A DNA stretch of 64,000 nt, from assembly GCF_030538595.1 (NCBI RefSeq), contig NZ_JAUNTS010000014.1, forward strand, positions 33,711 to 97,710. The letters run 5' to 3'. Position 1 is the stretch's first letter, and each line of letters opens with the position of its first letter. Shown here in pieces: positions 45,806 through 55,931 of this stretch. This stretch comes from Kocuria sp. (GTDB lineage: Bacteria; Actinomycetota; Actinomycetes; Actinomycetales; Micrococcaceae). The position numbers and the translations under genes were made by a program. Below the pieces are notes generated by a model. It worked only from the letters and a program-made list of their open reading frames with translations, ran no database searches and was not told where the DNA came from.

Positions 45806-47509
45806 TCACGCTTGCGGCATGAGGCGATCATGAAACGGTGCGCGGAAGATGCCCCGGGGATCGAGCGCGTTCAACGCCTGAGCACTCTGCTGCCATCCGG
45901 GAAACTGGCCCGGTATCCAACGGTCCAGGACATCCGCGTTGGTCCACGGACCGGCTGAACTGTGGGCGAATCTCTTGGACCATTCGGGCCGGGCCACACC
46001 AAGTTCGGCGGGCAGACCGGTGAACCAGGTTTCCAGTTGCGTGTAGAACTCGGCCGTATGGGGTGTGCCGGGAAGGTTGAGCACATCCAGCCATATTGCG
46101 GTGTCCAGCTCTGGACGACCGGGCACTGGCTGAGCGGCTGAAAGCGTGGCTGTGGCAGCGCCCGCAACACCTATGTCTGCGGGGTTGTCCACGCCGGTGA
46201 TGCGAATTTCGCACACGTTGTTGGCGGGGAACTGACCGCGCCACCGGAAGGTGTTGATCACGTTCTGGTAGTGCTGTGTGAACTGGTGAATCACCCGCTG
46301 AATCTGGTCCCGCCGGGTGATCACCACGTGGGAACCGGCTGACACCAGCAACGTGCTGGGCCGGACAAAGTGGATGAAATTCTTGGCCTCACCCCACATG
46401 TCCAGGGCTGCGGTGTTGATCAGTCCAGATCGTGTGGCTTGCAACATGGTTTCCGTGGCCACGGGGGTCAACGCCCGCGACTCCTGCGTCACGCGCGCAA
46501 TGGCATTGGCCACGTCACCGGGCAGTCGATCAGCAAAGGGGTAGTTGTAGGGCGAGTTCCGCGGCCAGGATGTCAAGGGCTTACGCGGGCTGACCTCCCA
46601 CGTCTGCACCCAGGGGAAGGTTGTCATGGCGTACCAGATCAGCCCCACCGTGCCGCGGCTGTTGAGCAACGCACTGACCGACCGTGGACCCGCGTGCTCC
46701 GGGCGAGCAAAAAGCTCCCACGTGGGAATCAGCGTGGTGTTGCGGCAGCGCAGGTTGTAATTGGCCACGGTACTGAGCACCACTTCGGTCACGAATGCCC
46801 GCCCCAGGTGCGTCAACAGGGGTCCAATCTGCGGATCTGCTCGGTGGAACGTGCGTTGCGCATACCGGCCTGCGTCCTCATCCCACACCACAGCCGTCAG
46901 TTCAACGACGGCGTTGCTCACCGTGCCGTACGTACCCCCGGCAGGCTTAGCCGCACCGGATTTGGGTGTGCTGGAACCGTGTCCGTTCACGGCCAGGATT
47001 CCGCCGACGGTCACATCTCCCGGGGCGGGTGCTCCCAGCAGGCTGCGTCCGTTGGCCGACAGGAAGGCCATGACCTGACCCATGTCAGCACCAGCCTGCA
47101 ATCTGACCTGCTCAGCATTGACCATGCTCATGCTTGTCATCCGGGTGGTGTCCACCAGGACCACAGCGGTGTCCGCGGGAGTTGCAGGGTTCACGATGAG
47201 CGGGGCCCACGTATGCCCCTTGCCCACGGCACGCACGCGGTACTGCGCTTGGGCTGCCCAGTTGACAATGCGCTCCACCTGTTCCGGTGTGGTCACCGTA
47301 CTGGTCCACAACTGATCCGTGACTGTGGTTCCGTCCCAATTACGGAAAACGTTACGGTGCAGCTCCACATCTGCGGGGAAGTCCGGCAGAAGGTCTGTTT
47401 CCACAGCCTGTGCGGGGGTTACCGTTCCAATCAATGCCCAGGCCCCAGCTGCCACACCGCCCTTCAAGAGGGTGCGCCTGGTGGTCATTCCTTGATCATG
47501 TGTTTTCAC
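45806..47509 (-). CDS. Tat-exported FAD-linked oxidase, cholesterol-oxidase (type II)-like
   Basis: A 567-residue secreted flavoprotein of the VAO/PCMH fold. A twin-arginine signal with TTRRTLLKGG (R11-R12) and a cleavage region around TPAQA sends it out folded. The FAD domain has RVRAVGKGHTW (about 91-101, with His99 a candidate for covalent FAD linkage) and GDVTVGGILAVNGHG near 162. The second half resembles the substrate-binding domain of covalent cholesterol oxidase from Brevibacterium, including CEIRITGVDNPA. The substrate could be another sterol or alcohol. It lies 45 bases downstream of a small secreted protein gene. Confidence 0.7.
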   Translation of the reverse strand: MKTHDQGMTTRRTLLKGGVAAGAWALIGTVTPAQAVETDLLPDFPADVELHRNVFRNWDGTTVTDQLWTSTVTTPEQVERIVNWAAQAQYRVRAVGKGHTWAPLIVNPATPADTAVVLVDTTRMTSMSMVNAEQVRLQAGADMGQVMAFLSANGRSLLGAPAPGDVTVGGILAVNGHGSSTPKSGAAKPAGGTYGTVSNAVVELTAVVWDEDAGRYAQRTFHRADPQIGPLLTHLGRAFVTEVVLSTVANYNLRCRNTTLIPTWELFARPEHAGPRSVSALLNSRGTVGLIWYAMTTFPWVQTWEVSPRKPLTSWPRNSPYNYPFADRLPGDVANAIARVTQESRALTPVATETMLQATRSGLINTAALDMWGEAKNFIHFVRPSTLLVSAGSHVVITRRDQIQRVIHQFTQHYQNVINTFRWRGQFPANNVCEIRITGVDNPADIGVAGAATATLSAAQPVPGRPELDTAIWLDVLNLPGTPHTAEFYTQLETWFTGLPAELGVARPEWSKRFAHSSAGPWTNADVLDRWIPGQFPGWQQSAQALNALDPRGIFRAPFHDRLMPQA

Positions 47510-47554
47510 AATAACCCCCGCTTTCCTGGACCCCTCCAGTTGAACAGCGATCCC

Positions 47555-47890
47555 TCAGCAGTATTTGGCGGGATTGGTCAGGCCGCCAGCCGTGGCAATC
47601 GTGGCCGGAATGTGAAAGAGGGTGTCCCGCAACGCATAGGAGAAGATGTGGTATCCACTCCAAGGGCTCAGCCGGTAATTGGCAATGTCATTGCCATGAT
47701 CCGCAAAGTTGGCTTGCAGCCACCCGGGGAGGTTGCAGACCGGAATCACAGCCAGACCAGGGTCATGAGATGGTGCAGTGACCCCATCCCCGATGGGGTT
47801 GGCGTTGGCTGCCGGGGCGGAGACCAGGGCGGCACCGGCCACCAGAGAGACCACAGCACAAACAGTGGCAAAACGACGACGAACAGACAT
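47555..47890 (-). CDS. Small secreted protein with two cysteines, partner of the oxidase gene
   Basis: A 111-residue protein with a Sec signal peptide (MSVRRRF then a hydrophobic stretch, cleavage likely after NANA-like ANA near residue 30). The mature part of about 80 residues has one Cys near its N-terminus (PVCNLPGW) and one as the last residue (PAKYC), able to form a disulfide that closes the domain. AGGAGG lies eight bases before the ATG. No family recognised. Being first in an operon with an exported oxidase suggests a role with it outside the cell. Confidence 0.7.
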   Translation of the reverse strand: MSVRRRFATVCAVVSLVAGAALVSAPAANANPIGDGVTAPSHDPGLAVIPVCNLPGWLQANFADHGNDIANYRLSPWSGYHIFSYALRDTLFHIPATIATAGGLTNPAKYC

Positions 47891-48193
47891 GAGATATTCC
47901 TCCTGTGAAATGCCGAGCGATTCAACGGAACCCTGATCTTCGCCCAATCGAAATTTCAGGGTGCATTGAGAAATTAGCATGACACCGGATATGGAAATTC
48001 TTTTATATTCATGGACCCCGCTTCCCCGTCCCCCCATCCATGGATTGAGATTATTGACGTAAATCTGGCAGTAACTTTTTGTGCGCAGTGATCAGGGGGA
48101 TTTTCGGCAGCAAACGATGCTCGGTCAACTGATGTGACCACAAGGCAATGCACATGGTGTCCGAAGGGACAAACAGCCTCTTGACAGGCGTGG
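47891..48193. promoter_or_regulatory. AT-richer leader region upstream of the secreted-protein operon
   Basis: A 303-bp gap, clearly richer in A/T than its neighbours (for example around 47945-48110). On the minus strand TATAAA (about 48010) and GCTAAT (about 47978) are possible -10 elements. The composition suggests recent acquisition. No palindromic terminator separates it from the acyltransferase gene. Confidence 0.4.
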
Positions 48194-50062
48194 TCAGAGC
48201 TGTTGTTGCACCCACTGCTGCAGTACCCGGGCAGCTTGGTCGATCTTCTGACTGAATTCAGCCACGACGGGAGCCAGATGGGCGTGGGAATTGATGACGT
48301 ATTCGTAGTGATCCGGATACTTGATATATCCAATACCCAAGCCATCCTGCGATGCGGGAGCAAACGCGTAACGGCTGATGGGCTCGGCGACCCCCAGGGA
48401 GGTGGTGGACAAGAAGTTCTCCGTCACGGTGGCCCTACCCTCTCCTACCAGGAAGTCAGGTACCGCCTCCCCCGGGTTCACCATCAGTTCGAGTCCTGTG
48501 AGATGCCGGTCTATTCCCGCCCCCGCTTTGCACGCCTTCACCCAATCGCGGTGAGCCTCCATGGCGGCGGCACACTGGTCCAATGTGGCGCGTTGGTTGA
48601 CCAGGGCTTGGGCAAACTCCACGGCTTCCGGCGTCACAGGTCGCAGACATTCGGTGCGGCCGGCTTGATATTCGCGCATGTCAACGGATTCGTAGGCTGC
48701 GCGGACTTTACCGAACGTTGCCAGCTGTGCGTAGGTGAGCAGAAGTTGCTGCACGGCGTCGTCGCTGATTTTGATGCCCAAGGCCTGCAGGTCCGGGCGG
48801 TCCACGGTCACAGAATCCACCCGCAGTTGCGCACTGCGCTCTCGATACCGTGCCATGTGGTCCTCAATGCGATTGCGCAACTCAGCGCTCATCTCCCACC
48901 GCAGCTCGGCCACTTCCGGGGTATGCTCCGCGCCTGGGGCTTCCGGGCCGTCCACATCCAGTTCGCGCATGCGTTGCACTGCAGCCCGGATGGTGGCACC
49001 GTCAGCCGCGCTGTGCTCAAAGTGGATGCCCAACCACGGGCTGGCCAGGTCGATCTGATAACTCACCGGCTTGTACGCCCATGAATGTCCCGGCTCAAAA
49101 GCCAGTGATCTCAGGCGATCTGACTCACTCAATGTTGGGGTGCCGCTTGCCGCGGGCAAGATGTCGACGACGAACAGTAACCGACTCAGCTGTTCGTAGG
49201 TCTCCGCGTTCTCTCTGGTGGACAACAGTTCTTCCAGCAGAGGGGCAGCAATCTCGCTGCCCAGATAGGACAAATCCACGAAACTCAGGTCATCCGCCGG
49301 CGCAGTGCTCAGCTCAGTCCGCTCGCTGCGTGTGCGGTCGCACAGGTGGGCCAGGGCCTTGGCGAGGGTTGCGGGTGGAAGGAGTGCGGCGGCGTCGTCA
49401 GTGATGGGGGTGGTGAACAATCGCCCGCCGAACAGCAGTCCAATGCGGGCGGCGGCCGGGTCCACCTTGGGTCGGCGAATCTGGTCCCGGTCAGTCATGG
49501 GGTGACGAATGCCCGGCGCCAGAACCCCCCACTGGTCCATGTCCAGTGCGGTGCCGCGCGGGTCAATTTCTTGGGGAGTCTGGCCGCGCAGTTCCAGGAG
49601 GTGAATCGCAGCGGCTCGGTGCAAGAAATCTGCCACCCTATTGATCCCGGGCTCCAAGGCGAAACCCGACAACTGGAAAGACACACTGGTGGTGAGCGGG
49701 AGCGGCGTGCGAGTTTTGAGGTAGCTGTCCTGCCATTCCCGGGAGAGGTAACTGGCACCCTCCCGACCCTGAGCAGCCGCAAATGCAATCAGCCGCTCTT
49801 GCAACCGTGGCCCCTCACCCTCCACGAACTCCCGCGCCTGTGCTTCACACCGCTGCATCTGCGGCTCATCCAACAGCGCGCTGGCTGCATGAAGGGTTCG
49901 CTGCACGGTCTCCTGCAGATCCGGGACAGGCAGGGGCTTGGGCACCATGGAGGCAAACCTTCCGTCAAGGACCGGGGCGCGCGCTGATTCCGCTGCCTGA
50001 CGATCAGGGGGCCGGTCTTCGCGCAACTTCTTCCCGTTGAGCTTACCCATGGAGTACGCCAT
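48194..50062 (-). CDS. Choline/carnitine O-acyltransferase family protein
   Basis: A 622-residue enzyme with the fold of carnitine acetyl/octanoyl-transferases, which exchange acyl groups between CoA and carnitine. The catalytic His is in GIHFEHSAADG (H350). CoA/carnitine-binding segments appear as ESVDMREYQAGRTECLRPV near 470 and GIDRHLTGLEL near 525. The N-terminal PLPVPDLQETVQRTL matches the family opening. Such enzymes are common in eukaryotes and scarcer in bacteria. The start is uncertain (ATG 50062 or 50050, neither with a Shine-Dalgarno). Divergent from a GNAT gene. Confidence 0.85.
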   Translation of the reverse strand: MAYSMGKLNGKKLREDRPPDRQAAESARAPVLDGRFASMVPKPLPVPDLQETVQRTLHAASALLDEPQMQRCEAQAREFVEGEGPRLQERLIAFAAAQGREGASYLSREWQDSYLKTRTPLPLTTSVSFQLSGFALEPGINRVADFLHRAAAIHLLELRGQTPQEIDPRGTALDMDQWGVLAPGIRHPMTDRDQIRRPKVDPAAARIGLLFGGRLFTTPITDDAAALLPPATLAKALAHLCDRTRSERTELSTAPADDLSFVDLSYLGSEIAAPLLEELLSTRENAETYEQLSRLLFVVDILPAASGTPTLSESDRLRSLAFEPGHSWAYKPVSYQIDLASPWLGIHFEHSAADGATIRAAVQRMRELDVDGPEAPGAEHTPEVAELRWEMSAELRNRIEDHMARYRERSAQLRVDSVTVDRPDLQALGIKISDDAVQQLLLTYAQLATFGKVRAAYESVDMREYQAGRTECLRPVTPEAVEFAQALVNQRATLDQCAAAMEAHRDWVKACKAGAGIDRHLTGLELMVNPGEAVPDFLVGEGRATVTENFLSTTSLGVAEPISRYAFAPASQDGLGIGYIKYPDHYEYVINSHAHLAPVVAEFSQKIDQAARVLQQWVQQQL

Positions 50063-50073
50063 GGCTTGTGCGC

Positions 50074-50080
50074 GATAGTT
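50074..50080. promoter_or_regulatory. Overlapping divergent -10 elements
   Basis: GATAGTT on the plus strand reads AACTATC on the minus strand. The plus-strand GATAGT lies 6 nt before the GNAT ATG; the minus-strand AACTAT lies about 12 nt before the acyltransferase ATG. One stretch may therefore serve both directions. Confidence 0.4.
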
Positions 50081-50085
50081 ACCCC

Positions 50086-50631
50086 ATGGACCTGACCCGA
50101 CACATCACCGCCGAGGGCACGGATTACACCGTTGACCGTGCACGTGAACACGACATCCAAGACATCGTGACACTACTGAGGGACGATCCCCTGGGGAGTC
50201 AGCGTGAGTCCGCAAACCCGCAGGACTACCTGGCCGCCTTCCGCCAGATCGACGCCGATCCACACCAATTCTTGGGCGTGGTCAAAGACGACCAAGGTTC
50301 GATGGTGGGCACCATGCAGCTGACTGTGATCCCCAGCCTTTCCCGAAGTGCATCTCAACGCATGCTGATCGAGGCCGTACGAATCGCAGCGGATCATCGC
50401 GGCTCAGGTTTGGGTTCGGCAATGTTCGCCTGGGTCCATGAATATGCTCGCCGCCGGGGTGTTGCCTTGGTTCAACTCACCACAGACCGCTCCCGCTCCG
50501 ATGCCCAGCGCTTTTACGAGCGTTTGGGATATGTGCCCAGCCACATTGGCTACAAGCTGGATCTCAACAACAGCCCGGCCCGCAGGATTGAGCTGCCTGC
50601 GCACACCGCGCCGTGGGATGAAGTTGGCTGA
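50086..50631 (+). CDS. GNAT family N-acetyltransferase
   Basis: A 181-residue acetyl-CoA-dependent acetyltransferase. Motif A is VRIAADHRGSGLGSAMFAWV (about 102-121) and motif B SRSDAQRFYERLGYVPSHIG (about 141-160), the latter close to the PhnO/YjdJ-like subgroup. No Shine-Dalgarno is seen; the transcript is probably leaderless from GATAGT. The substrate is unknown. It converges on the DUF4233 gene. Confidence 0.85.
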   Translation: MDLTRHITAEGTDYTVDRAREHDIQDIVTLLRDDPLGSQRESANPQDYLAAFRQIDADPHQFLGVVKDDQGSMVGTMQLTVIPSLSRSASQRMLIEAVRIAADHRGSGLGSAMFAWVHEYARRRGVALVQLTTDRSRSDAQRFYERLGYVPSHIGYKLDLNNSPARRIELPAHTAPWDEVG

Positions 50632-50647
50632 GTGCCGACGATGGACT

Positions 50648-51082
50648 TCAGCCCTCCTGCGCCGCCCTGTGGTCCAGCTCCGCCTGGTAGCGCTCAGCGT
50701 TCTCCCGGTCCATGGCCGCGCCCTTGGTCACGGCGTACCACCACAGGAGAACGAACAACGCACCCAACACAAACATGGCAGGCAGGAAAAACCCGGTCAG
50801 CATCATCCACACCTGAAGCACCCAGCCGGCTGCCACACCCCACGGCTTGCGCAGGACCGCGCAGCACAGAATGAACAACACGGCCAGCACGGACCCGCCG
50901 ATCAGCACCCACAGACGGTTGGGATGTTCTGGCCCCCACAGGCCAAAGACCGTGAGTGCACCGAAGAAGACCACAAAAGCCTCCATGGTCAGCACGGTGG
51001 AGGCGAACATCATTTTGATAGATCGCGGCTTTTTGATCTGGTTGGGTCGCCATTCACGCTGGGCCTTGGTCATGCGAGCCAT
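50648..51082 (-). CDS. DUF4233 membrane protein
   Basis: A 144-residue protein with four hydrophobic segments (VLTMEAFVVFFGALTVFGLW, LWVLIGGSVLAVLFILCC, a third near 85-103 and LGALFVLLWWYAV). It is of the DUF4233 family, which in actinobacteria follows folC. The function is unknown. The ATG has AAAGG eight bases upstream, inside the end of folC, and the two genes are 4 bases apart. Confidence 0.87.
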   Translation of the reverse strand: MARMTKAQREWRPNQIKKPRSIKMMFASTVLTMEAFVVFFGALTVFGLWGPEHPNRLWVLIGGSVLAVLFILCCAVLRKPWGVAAGWVLQVWMMLTGFFLPAMFVLGALFVLLWWYAVTKGAAMDRENAERYQAELDHRAAQEG

Positions 51083-51086
51083 GCGG

Positions 51087-52466
51087 TCAGCCTTTCAGAA
51101 TCTGCCGGGCTTCACCGGCAACCGTCACGGAGCCTGTGATCAACACGGCGGTTTCGCCCTTCTCGGCATCTTCCATCCGGGCGGCTTGCAGTGCGGCGGC
51201 TACGGCGTCGTTCACCGAATCCGCGCTGTGCACCGAGCCCTCCGGGAAACCCAAGTCAACGGCCGCCTGGGCCAGTGCCTCCGGCTCCACGGCGCGCGCC
51301 GAGTCCGACGCCGTGAACCACCACTGAGTGTCCACATGCGCGTAACCGTCCAGGAGCCCTTGCAGAATGCCGTCCACGTCCTTGTCACCCAGCACACCGA
51401 CGACGCCGTACAGCCGTTCCGGATGAAATGTCTCCACCAGAGCTGCGGTCGAGGCGGCGATACCGTGCGGATTGTGGGCGGCGTCAATCACCACGGGCGG
51501 GGAGGGCTGTATGAGTTCCAAACGCCCGGGAGAGGTCGCTGCCCCCAATCCGTCACGCACAATGTCCTCGGCCAGGGGTTTCTCTCCCCCACCCACAAAC
51601 GCCTCAACCGCAGCAATCGCCAAGGCCGCATTGGAAGCCTGGTGCGCGCCCAGAATCGGAAGCAACAGATCTGGATAGGTCGCAGCCAGTCCGCGGACCG
51701 TGATCTGTTGGCCGCCCACGCCCGGCAAGCGTTCCTCAACGCCGAACTCCAATCCCTCGAACCGGAACGGCACGCCCAACTCCTGCGCTTTTTCGAGAAG
51801 CACCTGAGCGGCGTCCGGGTCCTGGGCTGCGGAGACCAGGAAGCCCTCAGACTTGATGATCCCCGCCTTTTCGTGGGCGATGTCCTCCACCGTGTCCCCC
51901 AGCAGATCCGTGTGGTCCAGGTCGATGGGCGTCACCACGGACACCGCCGCATCAGCCACATTGGTGGCATCCCACACCCCGCCCAGTCCCACTTCCAGGA
52001 CCATCACATCCACGGGAGCATCCGCAAACACCGCAAAGGCCAACACCGTCATCAACTCGAAATACGTCAACTGAGGTGCCCCGGCCTCAGCCAGCCGCGC
52101 ATCCACAACGACGACGTACGGCGCCACCTCATTGAAAACCCGCACGAACGTTTCATCATCCACGGGTTCACCGTCCACGCTGATGCGTTCGGTGACTCGT
52201 TCCAGGTGGGGTGAGGTGTAGCGCCCCACCCGCAGGTCTTGGGCCAACAGCAAGGACTCAATCATCCGTGCCGTGGAGGTCTTGCCGTTGGTCCCCGTGA
52301 TGTGGATGGCCGGTGCTGAGCGGTGGGGATCGCCCAAGACCTCCACCATCTGCTGCATGGCATCCAAGCGCGGGGCCATCTTGTTCTCGGGCGCGCGGTC
52401 CAAGAGGAACTGGTAGACGTCCTCAACCGTTTCGACCTCCGGGAGATCCCAAGGATCGTTGCTCAT
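51087..52466 (-). CDS. folC: Bifunctional folylpolyglutamate / dihydrofolate synthase
   Basis: Adds glutamate to dihydropteroate and folates, 459 aa, Mur-ligase fold. The P-loop ITGTNGKTSTARM is near residues 56-68, the folate-binding YTSPHLERVTERI near 82-94, and ATP/substrate motifs DHTDLLGDTVEDIAHEKAGI near 187-206 and DAAHNPHG near 325. Its ATG directly abuts the ileS stop, with GGAAGG nine bases upstream inside ileS, so ileS-folC-DUF4233 form one operon under the T-box. Confidence 0.94.
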   Translation of the reverse strand: MSNDPWDLPEVETVEDVYQFLLDRAPENKMAPRLDAMQQMVEVLGDPHRSAPAIHITGTNGKTSTARMIESLLLAQDLRVGRYTSPHLERVTERISVDGEPVDDETFVRVFNEVAPYVVVVDARLAEAGAPQLTYFELMTVLAFAVFADAPVDVMVLEVGLGGVWDATNVADAAVSVVTPIDLDHTDLLGDTVEDIAHEKAGIIKSEGFLVSAAQDPDAAQVLLEKAQELGVPFRFEGLEFGVEERLPGVGGQQITVRGLAATYPDLLLPILGAHQASNAALAIAAVEAFVGGGEKPLAEDIVRDGLGAATSPGRLELIQPSPPVVIDAAHNPHGIAASTAALVETFHPERLYGVVGVLGDKDVDGILQGLLDGYAHVDTQWWFTASDSARAVEPEALAQAAVDLGFPEGSVHSADSVNDAVAAALQAARMEDAEKGETAVLITGSVTVAGEARQILKG

Positions 52467-55400
52467 TCAGTTGGCCTTCCTGATTCGCACAACCACGACT
52501 TCGCCCGACCCTAGCCGCGCCGCCGTGCCCTCACCACTCGATGCACTGCCGGTAGCTAGCGGCCCCTCATCGAGACCATCGAAAGTCGCTTGATCCCCAT
52601 CGGAGACTTTCTCATTCGTCCACAAGACGAAGTTCGCAAGTGTTGCCTGGGCGACAAGTTCCTCAAATTGCTGCACTTGCTCTGCCCATTCTTGGCTTCC
52701 CTGGACCAAGACCATAATCCGGTCGGAAACTTGCAAGTCCTGCGCTCGACGGTCGGCTTGGATCGCGCGGATCAAGTCACGGGCATCACCTTCGGCTTCA
52801 AGTTCCGGAGTGAGTTCAGTGTCCAGAACCAGGAACCCGCCACCGGGCAGCACGGACACGGCACCTGAACCGGCGTCGTCAGAGACCACCGTTTCCAGTT
52901 GGTACTCACCGTCCACCAGTTCAACGCCACCGGCGGTGACGGTGCCGTCGTCGTTGATCTGCCAGTCCCCGGTCTTGGTGGCCTTGATGACTGACTGCAC
53001 GCCCTTCCCCAGGCGCGGACCTGCGGCGCGGGCGTTGACCTTGATCTGCTGGGAGATGCCGAAGTCAGCGGGGCTGGTGTCAACAGTGTCCAGCAAGGTG
53101 ACGGATTTGAGGTTGAGCTCATCAGCGATGATCTGCTCGAACGTCCCCGCCAAGTCCTTGCCCCCGGGAACGGCCACGGTCAGACCAGCCAAAGGCTGGC
53201 GGACGCGCAGCTTGTGGGCCTTGCGCAACGCCGAACCGGCAGAAGCCACCGTGCGGGTGGTTTCCATGCGCTCCACCAGAGCAAGGTCCTCGGCACCATG
53301 CGGGAACTGGTCCGCCTCCGGCCAGTCCGTGAGATGCACCGAACGGCCGCCGGTCAGTCCGCGCCAGATCTCCTCCGAGATCAGCGGCAGCAAAGAAGCT
53401 GAGAGCCGTGTGGTGGTTTCCAGCACGGTGTAGAGCACGTCAAAAGCAACCGGGTCTTCGTCAAAGAACCGGTCACGCGAGCGGCGCACGTACCAGTTGG
53501 TCACCAGCTCCATGTGGCTGCGCAGGGCATCGGCGGCCCCCCAGATGTCGTAGTCATCGAACTTCTGACCCACCTCCCGCACGGTTGCCCCGGTGCGGGT
53601 CAGGACGTAGCGGTCCATGACGTTCTCGGAGTCATAGCGAGCAGACGCCTGGTAGCCAGCACCGTTGTTCGCGGCGTTGGCGTAGAGGCTGAAGAAGTAC
53701 CACGTGCTCCACAGCGGCAGCAGCATTTGCCGGGTGGCCTCCCGGATGCCTTCCTCGGTCACAATCAGATTGCCGCCGCGCAAGATGGCACTGGAGAGTA
53801 GGAACCAGCGCATGGCATCGGCGCCGTCACGGTCCAGAACCTCGTAGACGTCAGGGTAATTGCGCAGGGATTTGGACATTTTCTGCCCATCCGAGCCCAG
53901 CACAATGCCGTGAGAAATCACGTTGCGGAAGGCCGGACGATCAAAGAGAGCCGTGGCCAAGATGTGCAGGGTGTAGAACCAGCCGCGGGTCTGGCCGATG
54001 TACTCCACAATGAAGTCGCCCGGGTTGTGGGTGTTGAACCACTGTTCGTTTTCCATGGGGTAGTGCACCTGGGCGTAGGGCATGGACCCCGAATCAAACC
54101 AGACGTCCAAGACCTCCGGCACGCGGCGCATGGTGGCACCGGCGGCAGCGGCCTCCGGATCGGGGTGGGGCCGGGTCAGATCGTCGATCCAGGGACGGTG
54201 CAAGTCAACCTCGCCTGCGGCGTTGAGCGGAAGCCGCCCGAAATCACGTTCCAGCTCCGCCAGTGAGCCGTACACGTCCCGGCGCGGGAAACGTGCATCA
54301 TCCGACTCCCACACGGGGATGGGTGAACCCCAGTAGCGGTTACGAGAAATGGACCAGTCACGGGCATTTTCCAGCCACTTACCAAACTGGCCGTGCTTGA
54401 CGTTGCCTGGAATCCAGTTGATCTCTTCGTTCAGTTCCAGCATCCGGTCCTTGATCCGGGTGACCTCCACAAACCAAGAATCCACGGCCCGGTAGATCAA
54501 AGGGTTACGGCAGCGCCAGCAGTGCGGGTACGAGTGCAGGTAGGAGTCCTGCTTGACCAGCAGGTTCCGCTCCCGCAGATTGCGAATGATGGTTCGGGAC
54601 ACCTCGGGGTTGAACACATTGAGCCCTGCAATCGGGGCCAAGGCAGCCTCAGTCGACACGGACGTGTCAGCCAACCAGGGCAGGAACTCCCCCGAATCCC
54701 CCACGGAGAGCACCACGGGGATGCCGTATTCAGCGGTGGCCTTCTGGTCATCCTCACCGTAGGCCGGAGCCTGGTGCACCAGGCCGGTGCCGTCCGTGGT
54801 GGTCACGTAGTCGGCAACGATGATCTGCCACGAGTTCGCCACGTCTTGCCCCGGCCCCAGTTCCACCAAGGTGGTGGGCAGATTGCCCAGGTAATCCCAC
54901 AGCGGCTCATACTTCAGCCCCTCCAGTTGCGCACCCTGGTACCGAGCAACCACACCGCCCTGCGCAGCCTCAGCGTCCTCATATCCCAGGGCTTTGGCGT
55001 GGGCGCCCAGCAGGCCCTCGGCCAACAGGAACTTCCGCCCCTCCAACTCGCCGGCACCAGCGACCACCACGTAGTCGATGCCTGGGCCGACCGCGAGCGC
55101 CTGGTTGGTGGGCAACGTCCAGGGGGTGGTGGTCCACGCCAGAGCCTCGACCCCGGCCAGCTCGGAGGCCAGTTCGGCGGTGGCGGCAGGTGCGGCGTCG
55201 TCGTCTATCTTCCCGTTGACAGCCAACTCGCCGGTCAATCGGAAGGCGACCGTGACGGTCTGATCGGTGCGGTCCTGGTAGACGTCGTCATCCATGCGCA
55301 GCTCGTGGTTGGACAGAGGGGTCTCGTCCTTCCAGCAGTACGGCAGCACGCGGTAGCCCTTGTAGACCAGACCCTTCTTGTCCAGCTCGGCGAAGGCGTG

Positions 55401-55931
55401 GATGACCGACTCCATGTAGTCCACGTTGAGCGTCTTGTAGTCGTTCTCAAAGTCCACCCAGCGGGCCTGGCGGGTGACGTAATCCTGCCATTCGGTGGCA
55501 TACTCCATCACGGATTCACGGCAGGCGTCGTTGAAGCGGTCGATGCCCATGGCCTCGATCTGCTTCTTGTCATTCATGCCCAGCTGCTTCATGGCCTCCA
55601 GCTCGGCGGGCAACCCGTGGGTGTCCCAGCCAAAGCGACGCTCCACGCGCTTGCCCTTCTGCGTCTGGTAGCGGGCCACCAGGTCTTTGGCGTAGCCAGT
55701 CAGCAAGTGTCCGTAGTGGGGCAGGCCGTTGGCGAACGGGGGGCCGTCGTAGAACACGAACTCGTTGGAGCCGTTCTCCCCCGCCGGGCGCTGGTCAATA
55801 CTGGCCTGGAAGGTGTTGTTTTCCTTCCAGTAGGCCAGCACACGCTCTTCAATCTCCGGGAAGCGCGGGGAGCTGGGCACGCCCTGGTTGTCCGGGTTGG
55901 TGCTCGCCTGGGGATACAGCGGCTGGTTCAC
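52467..55931 (-). CDS. ileS: Isoleucyl-tRNA synthetase
   Basis: Charges tRNA-Ile, 1154 aa. The HIGH-class motif is [14 protein letters not shown] (about 63-76), KMSKS appears as [14 protein letters not shown] near 685, and a large CP1 editing domain lies between with [10 protein letters not shown]. The length and the C-terminal region, without the zinc cysteines of bacterial type 1 enzymes, fit the eukaryote-like type 2 IleRS normal in actinobacteria. The start is GTG with AAGGA ten bases upstream; that site is the sequestered one in the T-box leader. Followed without gap by folC. Confidence 0.95.
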   Translation of the reverse strand: MNQPLYPQASTNPDNQGVPSSPRFPEIEERVLAYWKENNTFQASIDQRPAGENGSNEFVFYDGPPFANGLPHYGHLLTGYAKDLVARYQTQKGKRVERRFGWDTHGLPAELEAMKQLGMNDKKQIEAMGIDRFNDACRESVMEYATEWQDYVTRQARWVDFENDYKTLNVDYMESVIHAFAELDKKGLVYKGYRVLPYCWKDETPLSNHELRMDDDVYQDRTDQTVTVAFRLTGELAVNGKIDDDAAPAATAELASELAGVEALAWTTTPWTLPTNQALAVGPGIDYVVVAGAGELEGRKFLLAEGLLGAHAKALGYEDAEAAQGGVVARYQGAQLEGLKYEPLWDYLGNLPTTLVELGPGQDVANSWQIIVADYVTTTDGTGLVHQAPAYGEDDQKATAEYGIPVVLSVGDSGEFLPWLADTSVSTEAALAPIAGLNVFNPEVSRTIIRNLRERNLLVKQDSYLHSYPHCWRCRNPLIYRAVDSWFVEVTRIKDRMLELNEEINWIPGNVKHGQFGKWLENARDWSISRNRYWGSPIPVWESDDARFPRRDVYGSLAELERDFGRLPLNAAGEVDLHRPWIDDLTRPHPDPEAAAAGATMRRVPEVLDVWFDSGSMPYAQVHYPMENEQWFNTHNPGDFIVEYIGQTRGWFYTLHILATALFDRPAFRNVISHGIVLGSDGQKMSKSLRNYPDVYEVLDRDGADAMRWFLLSSAILRGGNLIVTEEGIREATRQMLLPLWSTWYFFSLYANAANNGAGYQASARYDSENVMDRYVLTRTGATVREVGQKFDDYDIWGAADALRSHMELVTNWYVRRSRDRFFDEDPVAFDVLYTVLETTTRLSASLLPLISEEIWRGLTGGRSVHLTDWPEADQFPHGAEDLALVERMETTRTVASAGSALRKAHKLRVRQPLAGLTVAVPGGKDLAGTFEQIIADELNLKSVTLLDTVDTSPADFGISQQIKVNARAAGPRLGKGVQSVIKATKTGDWQINDDGTVTAGGVELVDGEYQLETVVSDDAGSGAVSVLPGGGFLVLDTELTPELEAEGDARDLIRAIQADRRAQDLQVSDRIMVLVQGSQEWAEQVQQFEELVAQATLANFVLWTNEKVSDGDQATFDGLDEGPLATGSASSGEGTAARLGSGEVVVVRIRKAN

